Source: Streptomyces typhae
GTDB taxonomy: Bacteria; Actinomycetota; Actinomycetes; Streptomycetales; Streptomycetaceae
Assembly (NCBI RefSeq): GCF_009755605.1
Contig: NZ_WPNZ01000005.1
Span: forward strand, 186,001-250,000
Direction: 5' to 3'
Length of the DNA: 64,000 nucleotides
In this document: piece after piece, positions 43,011 to 51,248 of the stretch
Layout: the number at the start of each line of letters is the position of its first letter
Position numbering within the stretch: the first letter of the stretch is position 1
Notes under the pieces: generated by a model
What the model saw: only the letters and a program-made list of their open reading frames with translations
Database searches by the model: none
Told to the model about the DNA's origin: nothing
Position numbers and translations under genes: made by a program

Positions 43011-43079
43011 TGTCGGCTCGGGTGCCACCGTTCTGCCGCCTCGGGTGCCGCCGTTCTGCCGCCTCGGATGCCACCGTTC
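43011..43079. repeat. 23-bp tandem repeat x3 running into the LuxR gene's 3' end
   Basis: Units start at 43011, 43034 and 43057 with a partial fourth at 43080 that contains the stop of the regulator gene (43087-43089). Each carries a GTGCC[AG]CCGTTC core or close variant. Confidence 0.85.
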
Positions 43080-43086
43080 TGTCGGC

Positions 43087-43743
43087 TCAGATGTAGCCCT
43101 CGCGGAGGGCGTAGGCCACCGCGTGCGAGCGGTTGCGCAGGTGCAGCCGGGTGGTGAGGCCGTGCATCACGTTCTTGACGGTGCGTTCGGAGTAGGACAG
43201 CTTGGTGGCGATCTCCGTGGTGTCGAGGCCCTCGGCGACCAGGCGCACGACGTCGACCTCGCGGGGGGTGAGCCCGCGGAAGGACGTCGGCTGGTCGGTG
43301 CCGGTCCGGTGCAGGCGCCCCACCTGGCTGATGAGTCTGCCGAGCAGGTCCGATGGCAGGTCGCCGCCGCCCTTGGCGGTGGTCATGACGGCCTGCACCA
43401 GGCGGTGCGCGGTGGCCTCGCGGCGCCACACGATGGCGCCGACCCCGCACTCGATGACGTCGAGGAGTTCGTTCTCGCGGACCGTGCCCACGACGAGGAC
43501 GGCGCGCGAGCCCTCGCTGCGCACGGTGCGCCGCAGCCGGGCGAGCGCCGCCTCGTCGAGCACGTCCTCGATCAGGAGGGCGACGGTGGCGGGACCGGAG
43601 TCCTCGCACAGTTCGACCTCGGGGTGCCTGCGGAGTTGGCTGCGGACGCCCTCGCGGCTGATCGGGTCGGAGGCGTTGACGGCGACCCGCACCCGGCTGG
43701 CCGGGGGAGCGGAGGCCGCGGAGGGCGGAAGTGAGCTGGACAC
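43087..43743 (-). CDS. LuxR/NarL-type regulator with degenerate receiver, CIS-linked
   Basis: 218 residues from GTG 43743, which has AGGGA upstream; an ATG at 43827 would add 28 residues. Residues 12-125 have a receiver-like fold (VRVAVNASDPISREGVRSQLRRHPEVELCED, RAVLVVGTVRENELLDVIECGVGAIVWRREA). The phospho-acceptor region reads LLIEDVLDE rather than the usual LLDxxMP, so phosphorylation is doubtful. The C-terminal HTH is LTPREVDVVRLVAEGLDTTEIATKLSYSERTVKNVMHGL. Gene order suggests control of the CIS genes. There is no partner kinase nearby. Confidence 0.88.
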   Translation of the reverse strand: MSSSLPPSAASAPPASRVRVAVNASDPISREGVRSQLRRHPEVELCEDSGPATVALLIEDVLDEAALARLRRTVRSEGSRAVLVVGTVRENELLDVIECGVGAIVWRREATAHRLVQAVMTTAKGGGDLPSDLLGRLISQVGRLHRTGTDQPTSFRGLTPREVDVVRLVAEGLDTTEIATKLSYSERTVKNVMHGLTTRLHLRNRSHAVAYALREGYI

Positions 43744-44130
43744 GCGATTTCCCTCTGGTTCAGGGGCGGGTGGTTCGGTGGCGGATCGACAGAATCGAAC
43801 ATGCTCCGGTGCCCGGTGGCTCCGCATCGGTAGAAATTACGTAGGTGTACGTACCTCGCCCGTACCTCCGGTGTTTTCGGTGCGGTGGGGCGGTTCGCGT
43901 CCCGCTGGGGTCACCGGATGCCGGGGCGGGGTCCGGCCGTCCGTGGTCGGGCCCGAGTGCTCGTGAGGGAGCCCGTGTGCTCGTGAGGGAGCCTGTGCGC
44001 TCGTGCGGGAGCCCGTGCGCTCGTGTTCGGCGATCCGGCCGCCGCCCGATGACCTCAGCGTGCGGTCGCCGCCCGGACACCTGGGGCCGGTGAGGCCGCT
44101 GAAGTCGGTGAAGCCGCGCAGGGAGCCGGT
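43744..44130. other. Divergent region between the two CIS-linked regulators
   Basis: 387 bases without a gene. GTACGTAC-type short palindromes lie near 43845-43855, and a 20-bp tandem repeat x3 (43961-44020, starting TCGTGAGGGAGC) sits midway. The rest shows nothing distinctive. Confidence 0.5.
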
Positions 44131-44181
44131 TTGACAAGCCTTGTGCCAACTCACACGATGAACGGCGTTAGAAGGTCTAAC
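44131..44181 (+). promoter_or_regulatory. Promoter with inverted repeat ahead of the large LuxR regulator
   Basis: A perfect TTGACA (44131-44136) with a weak -10 (CACGAT, 44154-44159). Downstream, GTTAGA-AGG-TCTAAC (44167-44181... core 44167-44172 and 44176-44181) is a perfect 6-bp inverted repeat between promoter and ribosome site, a plausible repressor operator. Confidence 0.55.
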
Positions 44182-44203
44182 GAAATGACCGGAGGCCGGT
44201 TCG

Positions 44204-46897
44204 ATGCAGTTCGTGGCCCGCGACGGTGAGCGGCGTGAGATCGCCCGGCTGACGGCGTCGGCAGCCGCCGGGCGTGGTGGGGCCGTCGTGGTGGCGGGCG
44301 AGGCGGGCATCGGCAAGTCGGCGCTCCTCGACACGGCGGTGGGGGCCCTCGACGGGTGGGAGGTGCTGCGCGCCGCGGGCACCGAGTTCGAACAGGACCT
44401 CCTGTACGCGGTCCTGCACCAGCTCTGCGCCCCCGTGATGGGCCACCGGGGCGCGCTGCCCGCGGTCCAACGGACGGCTCTCGAAGCCGTGTTCGGGCTC
44501 GGCGAGCAGACCTCTCCCGACCCGCTGACGGTCGGCCTCGCCGTCCTCGGGCTGCTGGCCGAGGCGGCCAGGAACAAGCCGGTGTGCTGCGTGGTCGACG
44601 ACGCCCAGTGGATCGACGAGGCCTCCCGGCAGGTCCTCGTCTTCGTGGCGCGCCGAGTGGCCGCCGAGCGCGTCGCGCTGGTGTTCGCCGCCCGTGACGC
44701 ATCCGCGGTGCCCGGCGTCGCCGACCTGCCGCGGCTGCCCCTCGGGGGCCTCCACGACGAGGCCGCCCGCAGTGTGCTCGGGGCGGTGACGCACACCGGC
44801 CTCGACGCGGAGGTCGTCGACCGGATCCTGGCCGAGGCGTGCGGCAACCCGCTGGCGCTCCTGGAGTTCGCGCACGACGCGGGCCCTTTCGGGGTGCCGA
44901 GGCTGCGCAGGCCGCGGGCCAGCCTGGTGCACGCCCTGGAGGAGAAGTTCGTGCACCGGTGGGCGCAGCTCCCGGCCGGCATCCGGCCCCTGGTGGTGCT
45001 CGCCGCGGCCGAACCCGTCGGTGACCTCGCCCTGCTGCGACGTGCGGCGGCCCTCATCGACCTCGACCCCGGTGACCTCGCCGTCGCGGAGGACGCCGGG
45101 CTCCTCGCCCTCGGGCCGCGGCTGCGCTTCCGCCATCCGCTGGTGCGCTCCGCGGTGTACGCGTCGGCGACGCCGGGCACGCGGCGGCGCGTGCACGGCG
45201 CCCTCGCCGAGGCCACCGACCCCGAGACGGACCTCGACCGCAGGGCCTGGCACCGCGCGCACGCGGTCGTCGACGCCGACGAGGACGTCGCGGCGGAGCT
45301 GGAGCGCTCCGCCGACCGGGCGCGGCTGCGCGGCGGCTTCGCCGCGGCCGCGGCCTTCATGGAGCGGGCGGGGCAGCTGACGCCCGCCACCGACCGGCAG
45401 GGCGAACGCCTGCTTGCCGCGGCCCGGCTGCGGCTCCAGGCCGGCGCGCCGTGCGCGGCCCGCGCGCTCGTCGCCCGCACCGAGCGCCGCCTCAAGGACG
45501 CGGGGCGGGCGGAGGCACGGCTGCTGCGCGCCCGCGTCGACTTCCAGCTCGCCCACAGCCCCCAGGCGACCTCCACCCTCATCGACATCGCCGCGGAACT
45601 GCCCCCGGACCAGGCCAGGGAGACCTACCTGGAGGCGTTCGCGTCGATCATGTACAACGACAACCACCCGGGCCTGCTCAAGGAACTCGGCGCCCACATC
45701 CGCGAGCGGGCGCCGCAGCGGGCGCCCGCCCGCCCCGTCGACCTGCTCCTGCACGCCCTCCTCGACCAGATCATGCTGCCCGTCGAACAGGCCGTGCCCA
45801 CGATGCGCGACGCGGTGACGGCGTGCCGGGCGGCCACCTCCTCGTCCGACACGGGGCCCTGGCGGATGAACCTGGTCTGCCAGCTCGTCATCGACCTGCG
45901 CGACGACGAGATGCTCGAAGAGATGTCGGACCGCCAGGTGGAGGTGGCCCGCCGCCAGGGCGCCCTGTCCACCCTGCCGCAGGCACTGCGCTACCAGGCG
46001 ATCACCCGGGTCTCCCTCGGACGCTTCGACGCGGCCGCGGCAAGCCTCGCCGAGGCCCGCGCGGTCGACGAGGCGGCGGGCACGGCCCCGCTCCTGGGCG
46101 CCGAGCTGGTCCTGGTCGGCTTCCGCGGCGACATCGACCGCTACCGCGAGCTGCAGCGCCAACTGGGCCACGGCGGGCGGCCGTTCGAAACCGTCGGCGA
46201 GCACTACGCCCGAGCGGTGCTCCACAACGGCCTCGGCAACTACGAGGCGGCCCTCGACGCCGCGCTCGCGGCCCAGCGCCGCCACCAGGCAGGCTCGTAC
46301 TCGATCTGGGCCGGCTACACCGAACTGGTCGAGGCGGCCGTGCGCGCGGGACGCGGCGACGAGGCCACCGAGGCGCTGCGGCACCTGGAGGCCCTCGCCC
46401 GCGCGAACCCCGTCCCCTGGGCCGTCGCCGAGTGGCTCCAGGCCAGGGCCCTGCTCGGGCACGAGGAGGACTGCGAGGCGCTGTACCGGGAGGCCATCGA
46501 CCGCTTCGCGCGCACCCGGGTCCGGGTCCTGTACGCCCGCGCCCGGCTGACGTACGGCGAGTGGCTGCGCCGCGAACACCGCCGCGCCGAGGCCCGGGTG
46601 GAGCTGCGGGCCGCCCACGACATGCTGTCCGCCATGGGGGCCCGCGGCTTCGCCGAGCGCGCGGCCCGGGAGTTGCAGGCCACCGGAGAACAGCCGCGGC
46701 GGGACGGCGAGGACCCGCTCGGCCGGCTCACCGCGCAGGAGCGCCTGATAGCCGGGAAGGTCGCCGCGGGGGCGACGTCCAAGGAAGTGGCCGCGATGCT
46801 GTTCCTCAGCCCGCGCACCATCGACGCGCACCTGCGCAACGTGTACCGCAAGCTGGGCATCTCCTCGCGCCGCCAGCTCCGCGACACGCCCCTGTGA
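44204..46897 (+). CDS. Large ATP-binding LuxR-family (LAL) regulator, CIS-linked
   Basis: 897 residues behind GGAGG. The N-terminal P-loop NTPase has Walker A GEAGIGKSALL (about 33-43) and Walker B CCVVDDAQWIDEASRQ. A long helical TPR-like middle follows (about 380-820). The C-terminal LuxR HTH is at about 836-893 (LTAQERLIAGKVAAGATSKEVAAMLFLSPRTIDAHLRNVYRKLGISSR). LAL regulators bind a ligand through the helical domain and activate target operons. A similar gene ends the S. coelicolor CIS region, so control of injection genes is likely but inferred. Confidence 0.9.
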   Translation: MQFVARDGERREIARLTASAAAGRGGAVVVAGEAGIGKSALLDTAVGALDGWEVLRAAGTEFEQDLLYAVLHQLCAPVMGHRGALPAVQRTALEAVFGLGEQTSPDPLTVGLAVLGLLAEAARNKPVCCVVDDAQWIDEASRQVLVFVARRVAAERVALVFAARDASAVPGVADLPRLPLGGLHDEAARSVLGAVTHTGLDAEVVDRILAEACGNPLALLEFAHDAGPFGVPRLRRPRASLVHALEEKFVHRWAQLPAGIRPLVVLAAAEPVGDLALLRRAAALIDLDPGDLAVAEDAGLLALGPRLRFRHPLVRSAVYASATPGTRRRVHGALAEATDPETDLDRRAWHRAHAVVDADEDVAAELERSADRARLRGGFAAAAAFMERAGQLTPATDRQGERLLAAARLRLQAGAPCAARALVARTERRLKDAGRAEARLLRARVDFQLAHSPQATSTLIDIAAELPPDQARETYLEAFASIMYNDNHPGLLKELGAHIRERAPQRAPARPVDLLLHALLDQIMLPVEQAVPTMRDAVTACRAATSSSDTGPWRMNLVCQLVIDLRDDEMLEEMSDRQVEVARRQGALSTLPQALRYQAITRVSLGRFDAAAASLAEARAVDEAAGTAPLLGAELVLVGFRGDIDRYRELQRQLGHGGRPFETVGEHYARAVLHNGLGNYEAALDAALAAQRRHQAGSYSIWAGYTELVEAAVRAGRGDEATEALRHLEALARANPVPWAVAEWLQARALLGHEEDCEALYREAIDRFARTRVRVLYARARLTYGEWLRREHRRAEARVELRAAHDMLSAMGARGFAERAARELQATGEQPRRDGEDPLGRLTAQERLIAGKVAAGATSKEVAAMLFLSPRTIDAHLRNVYRKLGISSRRQLRDTPL

Positions 46898-47083
46898 CCC
46901 CTTCGCCCGTGCTGGATTGCGTAGTCCCGCGCGCTACGTAGTTCTTGCCGACGCGGCGGCACCGGCGCGCACGGCACCGTCGGTTCCCACCGGTGCCGCG
47001 GACGCCGGGCCGGGGGCGCGCCGACGCAATCGCCCTCCCGGGCCGCGGCACCGGCACCCGCCACCCGAGAAGGACACCGGTAC

Positions 47084-47446
47084 ATGAACGTGGATGCCAT
47101 CGTCGCGCCGGCCTTCCGGGTGCACGCGGCCCCGCCCGACGGGGGCGACGGCAGCGGCATCCACGGCGCCGAGGGGCTGGTCGAATGGATCGGGCAGCTC
47201 AGGTCGGTGATCCCCGACCTGCGCTTCACGGTCGAGGTCGGCCCGGTGGTGAACGGCCGCTACGCATCGGCCCGCTGGACCGCCACGGGCACGTACGCGG
47301 GCGGCTTCCCCGGTGCCAAGGCCGCACCGGGCACGGTGGTGACCTGGACCGGGACAGACACCCTGCGCATGGAGCACGGCCGGTTCGTGGAGTACTGGGT
47401 CAACGCCGACACGCTGTCCCTGCTCACGCAGCTCCGGGCGCTCTGA
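47084..47446 (+). CDS. SnoaL/NTF2-like polyketide-cyclase-fold protein
   Basis: 120 residues with GAAGGA upstream of the start. The cone-shaped NTF2 fold shows in GAEGLVEWIGQLRSVIPDLRFTVE, GRYASARWTATGTY and DTLRMEHGRFVEYWVNAD. Typical catalytic Asp/His positions of SnoaL cyclases are not clearly conserved and the protein is short, so the assignment to the ester-cyclase branch is tentative. It stands alone downstream of the LAL regulator. Confidence 0.8.
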   Translation: MNVDAIVAPAFRVHAAPPDGGDGSGIHGAEGLVEWIGQLRSVIPDLRFTVEVGPVVNGRYASARWTATGTYAGGFPGAKAAPGTVVTWTGTDTLRMEHGRFVEYWVNADTLSLLTQLRAL

Positions 47447-47463
47447 GCGCGCCCGGCGCTTCC

Positions 47464-48468
47464 TCAGCGCGTCGCCCAGACCAGCACGCCGGCGGCGACG
47501 AGGAGCAGGAAGACGGCGACATTGGTCCGCCGGTAGGCGTCGAGGATGGCCGCGAACTCGCGGATCATCGCGTTGGGCCAGAAGTAGGCCGCGGTGGGGG
47601 AGCCCACCACCTGGCCCCTGACCCCGACCCGCCGGGCGGTCAGCGCGGCCCGGAAGGCGTGGTAGTTGTTCGTGACGACGACGCACCGGTAGCCGGGGCC
47701 GGTCTTCTCCATGATGGCCTTGCTGAACCGCAGGTTCTCCTCGGTCGTCGTCGACCGGTCCTCCCGCTCGATCAGGTCGGCGGGGAACCCGCGGTCGGTC
47801 AAGTAGTCGGCCATGGCGTGGGATTCCGGCAGGTCCTCGTCCGGTCCCTGGCCGCCGGAGGTGATGAGCACGGTCGACCCGCCCCGCCGCACCATCCGCT
47901 CGTGCACCGCCTTCGCCCGGTCGAGTCGGCTCGCGAGCAGCGGCGGCACGGTGGACCCGCCGATCAGACCCGAGCCGAGGACGACCACGTAGTCGGCCTT
48001 GCGGCGGACCTGCAACCGGCCGTAGAGGAACGAGTAGCCGAGGAGGCTGAGGAACAGGAACGAGAGGTAGCAGGCCAGGCCGAGGGCCGTCGTGCCGAGG
48101 CCGAGCAGGACCGGGGAGCGCACCACCGCCGCCGCGGCGAGCAGGGCGATCAGGGCCAGCACGGACACTCCCGCGAGGAGCGAGAGGAGATTGGTGGGGC
48201 TCCTGCCTTCCTTGCGCACCATCTTCAGGCCATTGGAGAAGAGGAAGCAGACGAGCAGCAGCGTGCCGAGAGCGGCGAGCGCGAGCAGGCTGACGGCGAT
48301 GACCTTCCCCGACGCCGAGCCGGAGCTGATCAGTTCGGAGATCCAGGCGACGAGGGCGCAGAGCGCGACGAGCCCCAGGAGTACGGCGTTGCTGAACTTG
48401 CGGCGTTCGCGCAGCACGCGCCAGCACAGGACGAGGAAGAGCAGCGCCGCCGGGGCGTAGACAAGCAT
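47464..48468 (-). CDS. YdcF/SanA-like DUF218 membrane protein
   Basis: 334 residues from the ATG at 48468, six bases after TAGGCT on the minus strand (leaderless). Four or five N-terminal membrane helices (residues 1-150) precede the DUF218 domain: YVVVLGSGLIGG, SRLDRAKAVHERMVRRGGSTVLITSGGQGPDEDLPES, STTTEENLRFSKAIM and VVTNNYHAFRAALTARRVGV. The domain is implicated in envelope integrity and vancomycin tolerance in other bacteria. Its precise activity is unknown. Confidence 0.9.
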   Translation of the reverse strand: MLVYAPAALLFLVLCWRVLRERRKFSNAVLLGLVALCALVAWISELISSGSASGKVIAVSLLALAALGTLLLVCFLFSNGLKMVRKEGRSPTNLLSLLAGVSVLALIALLAAAAVVRSPVLLGLGTTALGLACYLSFLFLSLLGYSFLYGRLQVRRKADYVVVLGSGLIGGSTVPPLLASRLDRAKAVHERMVRRGGSTVLITSGGQGPDEDLPESHAMADYLTDRGFPADLIEREDRSTTTEENLRFSKAIMEKTGPGYRCVVVTNNYHAFRAALTARRVGVRGQVVGSPTAAYFWPNAMIREFAAILDAYRRTNVAVFLLLVAAGVLVWATR

Positions 48469-48617
48469 GCGCACAGCCTAGGTCCTGCCCGCGGGGGCCG
48501 GATCGGCCGCCCGCCCTTGCCGAACAGGCTGTCCGCCGGACCGAACAGGCTGTCCGCCGAGACCGGACCGGCCGCCGGGTGTCCCGCGGCGGCCGGCCGG
48601 TGGTGAGCGCCGGTGGA

Positions 48618-49982
48618 TCAGGCGCCGCTCTCCCTGAGCATGTCCGCACGCTCCACGAGCTTCACGCGCTCACGGCCCTGCGGCTCGCCGAGCGCCTTCT
48701 CGGCGGCGTCGAGGCGGTACCAGCCCTCCCACGTGGTGAAGCGGACGTTCCGCTCGGCGAGGAAGGCGTCCACGGCCTCGGGCGCGGGCGAGACGGGCGC
48801 GGGCAGCCGGTCGTTCGCGTGGTCGTCGAGGAGGCTAGCGACCGTTTCGTTGGCGTCGCCCTTGGTGTGCCCGATGAGGCCCACGGGCCCGCGCCGGATC
48901 CAGCCGGTGACGTACGTCGACGTCAGGTGCGCCCCGGTCTCCTCGATGACCCGGCCGCCCTCGTCCGGCACCGTGCCCGACTCGACGTCCCAGGGCAGCT
49001 TGGGCAGCTTGTCGGAGAGGTAGCCCACGGCGCGGTAGACCGCGGTGACGTCCCAGTCCTTGAAGGTGCCGGTGCCCTTGACGTTGCCGGTCCCGTCGAG
49101 CGCGGTGCGCTCGGTGCGCAGGCCGACGACCTTGCCGTCCTCGCCGAGGATCTCGGTCGGCGACTCGAAGAAGTGCAGGAACAGCCTGTGGGGGCGCTCG
49201 CCGACATCGCGAATCGCCCAGTTCTCCAGCGTCTTGGCGACCATGTCGGCCTGCTTGTTGCTGCGCCGCGTCGCGATGGAGCCCTCGTCGTAGTCGATGT
49301 CCTCGGGGTCGACGATGACCTCGATGGTGGGGGAGTGGTCCAGCTCCCGCAGCTCCATCGGGCTGAACTTGGCCTGGGCGGGGCCGCGGCGGCCGAAGAC
49401 GTGGATCTCCTTGGCCCGGTTGGCCTTGAGACCGTCGTGGACGTTCGGCGGGATCTCCGTCGGCAGCAGTTCCGCGGCCGTCTTGGCGAGGACGCGCGCC
49501 ACGTCGAGGGCGACGTTGCCGACGCCGAGGACGGCGACCTTCTCGGCCTCCAGCGGCCAGGTCCGCGGGACGTCGGGGTGGCCGTCGTACCAGGAGACGA
49601 AGTCGGCCGCGCCGTAGGAGCCGTCGAGCTGGACGCCCGGGATGTCCAGGGCGCGGTCGGCCGTGGCCCCGGTGGAGAAGATCACCGCGTCGTAGAAGGC
49701 CCGCAGGTCGTCCAGGTTGATGTCGCGCGGGTAGTCGACGTTGCCGAAGAGGCGGATCTGCGGCTTGTCGAGGACCTGGTGCAGGGCCGTGATGATGCCC
49801 TTGATGCGCGGGTGGTCGGGTGCCACGCCGTAACGGATCAGGCCGAACGGGGCGGGCATCCGCTCGAAGAGGTCGATGGAGACACCGGGGTCGGCGGCGG
49901 CATCGGACTTCAGGAGCGCGTCGGCGGCGTAGATCCCAGCGGGTCCGGCTCCGACGATGGCTACCCGCAGGGGGCGGTGCAT
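48618..49982 (-). CDS. fprA: Ferredoxin/adrenodoxin-type NADP+ reductase (FprA)
   Basis: 454 residues. ATG 49982 is preferred for its GAAGGGA ribosome site; a GTG at 50015 would add 11 residues. FAD-binding IVGAGPAGIYAADALL, NADP-binding VLGVGNVALDVARVL, and FGLIRYGVAPDHPRIKG identify the adrenodoxin-reductase family. It passes electrons from NADPH to ferredoxins serving P450s and other enzymes. An iron-box-like sequence (CTAAGGGGACCCTAACC) lies about 50 bp upstream, imperfect but in the expected place. Confidence 0.94.
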   Translation of the reverse strand: MHRPLRVAIVGAGPAGIYAADALLKSDAAADPGVSIDLFERMPAPFGLIRYGVAPDHPRIKGIITALHQVLDKPQIRLFGNVDYPRDINLDDLRAFYDAVIFSTGATADRALDIPGVQLDGSYGAADFVSWYDGHPDVPRTWPLEAEKVAVLGVGNVALDVARVLAKTAAELLPTEIPPNVHDGLKANRAKEIHVFGRRGPAQAKFSPMELRELDHSPTIEVIVDPEDIDYDEGSIATRRSNKQADMVAKTLENWAIRDVGERPHRLFLHFFESPTEILGEDGKVVGLRTERTALDGTGNVKGTGTFKDWDVTAVYRAVGYLSDKLPKLPWDVESGTVPDEGGRVIEETGAHLTSTYVTGWIRRGPVGLIGHTKGDANETVASLLDDHANDRLPAPVSPAPEAVDAFLAERNVRFTTWEGWYRLDAAEKALGEPQGRERVKLVERADMLRESGA

Positions 49983-50072
49983 GCTCAGATTCCCTTCGGC
50001 AGTGACAACTGACACGAAGGCAACCGTAAACTAAGGGGACCCTAACCTGGTACGCGGGTCCCGCCTATGACC

Positions 50073-50091
50073 TCATAAGTCTAACTTATGA
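50073..50091. promoter_or_regulatory. Perfect 19-bp inverted repeat (operator candidate)
   Basis: TCATAAGTCTAACTTATGA has 8-bp arms and a 3-bp spacer in an AT-rich island, 30 bp before the beta-propeller gene. Symmetry of this kind fits a TetR- or BlaI-like dimer. The regulator is unknown. Confidence 0.6.
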
Positions 50092-50120
50092 CTGATCAAA
50101 CGAGATCGAGGTGAGGGTCT

Positions 50121-51155
50121 GTGGTGACCCGTCGTACGGTGATCAAGGCAGGCGGCGCGGGGGTGCTGGCGAGCGGTGCCGCCGCTTCCGCCACTTCCGC
50201 CACGGCGGCTCCGAGGGCGCGCGGGGCCGATGTGCTGGCGGTCGTGGAGAAGGGCGCTCACGCGGTCGGCTTCTACGACACCGCTTCCGGGCGGCGCCTG
50301 GAGACCGTTCCGCTGGCCGACTATCCCCACGAGATGGTCGTCGACGCGGGCAGGCGGTTCGCCTACGTCGGCCACTACGGGGTGCGCATGTCCTCCACGC
50401 CGGGCGCGGGCGGAGCCGCGGTCTTCGTCATCGACCTCGCCGGGCGGAGCCTGGCCCGGACCATCGACACCCGCCCCTTCAACCGGATCCACGGCATGGG
50501 GATCGACCGCCACGACCGGCTGTACGCGCTGAGCGAGGAGAAGGCGGTCCTGCTCGGCTTCGACGCGCCCGCCACCGACCCGGCGCCGGAGCGGGCGGTG
50601 CCCACCGGTGGGGTGAAGACCCACCTGTTCACGCTCACCCGCGACGGCGAACGGGCCTATGTCACCGGCCTGTTGTCGCACACGGTCAGCCTCGTGCGTC
50701 CCCACGACGCCGCTGTCGCGCCGATCCTGATGACGCCGGGGCGGCTGCCCGAGAGCAGCTGTCTGAGCCGGGACGAGAAGACCCTGTTCGTCGGGGCCCG
50801 CAAGAGCTCCTCCCTGGTCGCCGTCGACGCGCACACGATGAAGGTGCGGCGCGCCAAGAAGGTGCCCGGAGACCCGCTGCGGCTCTACGCCCTCGGCGGC
50901 GACCGGCTCCTGGTGACCGACATCGTCGGCAAGACCCTCACCGAGTACGACTACGACCTGCGCCCGGTGCGCTCCCTCGGGCTCGACGGCACCCCGTCCG
51001 CCGTGTCCTTCCATCCGGACAAGGCGCTGGCGTACGTGTCGCAGCTGGGCACCGACCGGATCGCCGTCGTCGACCTGGACCGGTTCACCGTCGTCGGCGA
51101 CTTCGGCACCCGGCTGGAGCCGGACTCCTCGGTGCTGCTGCCGGCTGCTTCCTGA
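50121..51155 (+). CDS. Tat-exported YncE-like beta-propeller protein
   Basis: 344 residues from GTG with GAGGTGAG upstream. The N-terminus VTRRTVIKAGGAGVLASGAAAS is a twin-arginine signal. The mature protein is a run of YVTN/NHL-like blades (VLAVVEKGAHAVGFYDTASG, PHEMVVDAGRRFAYVGHYG, PLRLYALGGDRLLVTDIVGKTLTEYD, AVSFHPDKALAYVSQLGTDRIAVVDLD). No catalytic residues are recognisable. Folding before export suggests a cofactor or tight fold. It is flanked by two operator-like elements. Confidence 0.85.
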   Translation: MVTRRTVIKAGGAGVLASGAAASATSATAAPRARGADVLAVVEKGAHAVGFYDTASGRRLETVPLADYPHEMVVDAGRRFAYVGHYGVRMSSTPGAGGAAVFVIDLAGRSLARTIDTRPFNRIHGMGIDRHDRLYALSEEKAVLLGFDAPATDPAPERAVPTGGVKTHLFTLTRDGERAYVTGLLSHTVSLVRPHDAAVAPILMTPGRLPESSCLSRDEKTLFVGARKSSSLVAVDAHTMKVRRAKKVPGDPLRLYALGGDRLLVTDIVGKTLTEYDYDLRPVRSLGLDGTPSAVSFHPDKALAYVSQLGTDRIAVVDLDRFTVVGDFGTRLEPDSSVLLPAAS

Positions 51156-51156
51156 A

Positions 51157-51232
51157 ACCTAGGCTCCTTAGGCTGAAGTTAGGGCCCCTAGGTATAACCT
51201 AGGGCTCCTAGGTGTAACCTAGGGGCCCTAGG
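51157..51232. promoter_or_regulatory. CCTAGG operator array upstream of the TetR gene
   Basis: Two 17-bp inverted repeats, CCTAGGTATAACCTAGG (51187-51203) and CCTAGGTGTAACCTAGG (51207-51223), a further CCTAGG at 51227, and upstream half-sites at 51158 and 51166. CCTAGG cores recur at 51187, 51198, 51207, 51218 and 51227, about one helical turn apart. The array ends eight bases before the ribosome site of the TetR gene, so autoregulation is likely. Confidence 0.8.
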
Positions 51233-51248
51233 AAACAGGAGGGGGCTC

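Noticed and set aside
23834..43743. The locus as a prophage
   Set aside because: No capsid, portal, terminase, integrase or lysis genes; the ATPase and DUF4255 terminator mark a contractile injection system.
43961..44020. 20-bp triple repeat considered as a CRISPR or attachment site
   Set aside because: The units are contiguous without unique spacers and no cas, integrase or tRNA gene is nearby.
44177..46831. An 884-codon minus-strand frame opposite the LAL regulator
   Set aside because: Composition is a typical GC-rich shadow with no domain signal, while the plus frame has Walker motifs and a LuxR HTH.
47084..47446. NTF2-like gene as part of a polyketide cluster
   Set aside because: No synthase, acyl carrier or tailoring genes surround it.
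50028..50048. Full iron box upstream of fprA
   Set aside because: CTAAGGGGACCCTAACC resembles half of the consensus but its two arms do not mirror each other, so it is only mentioned as box-like.
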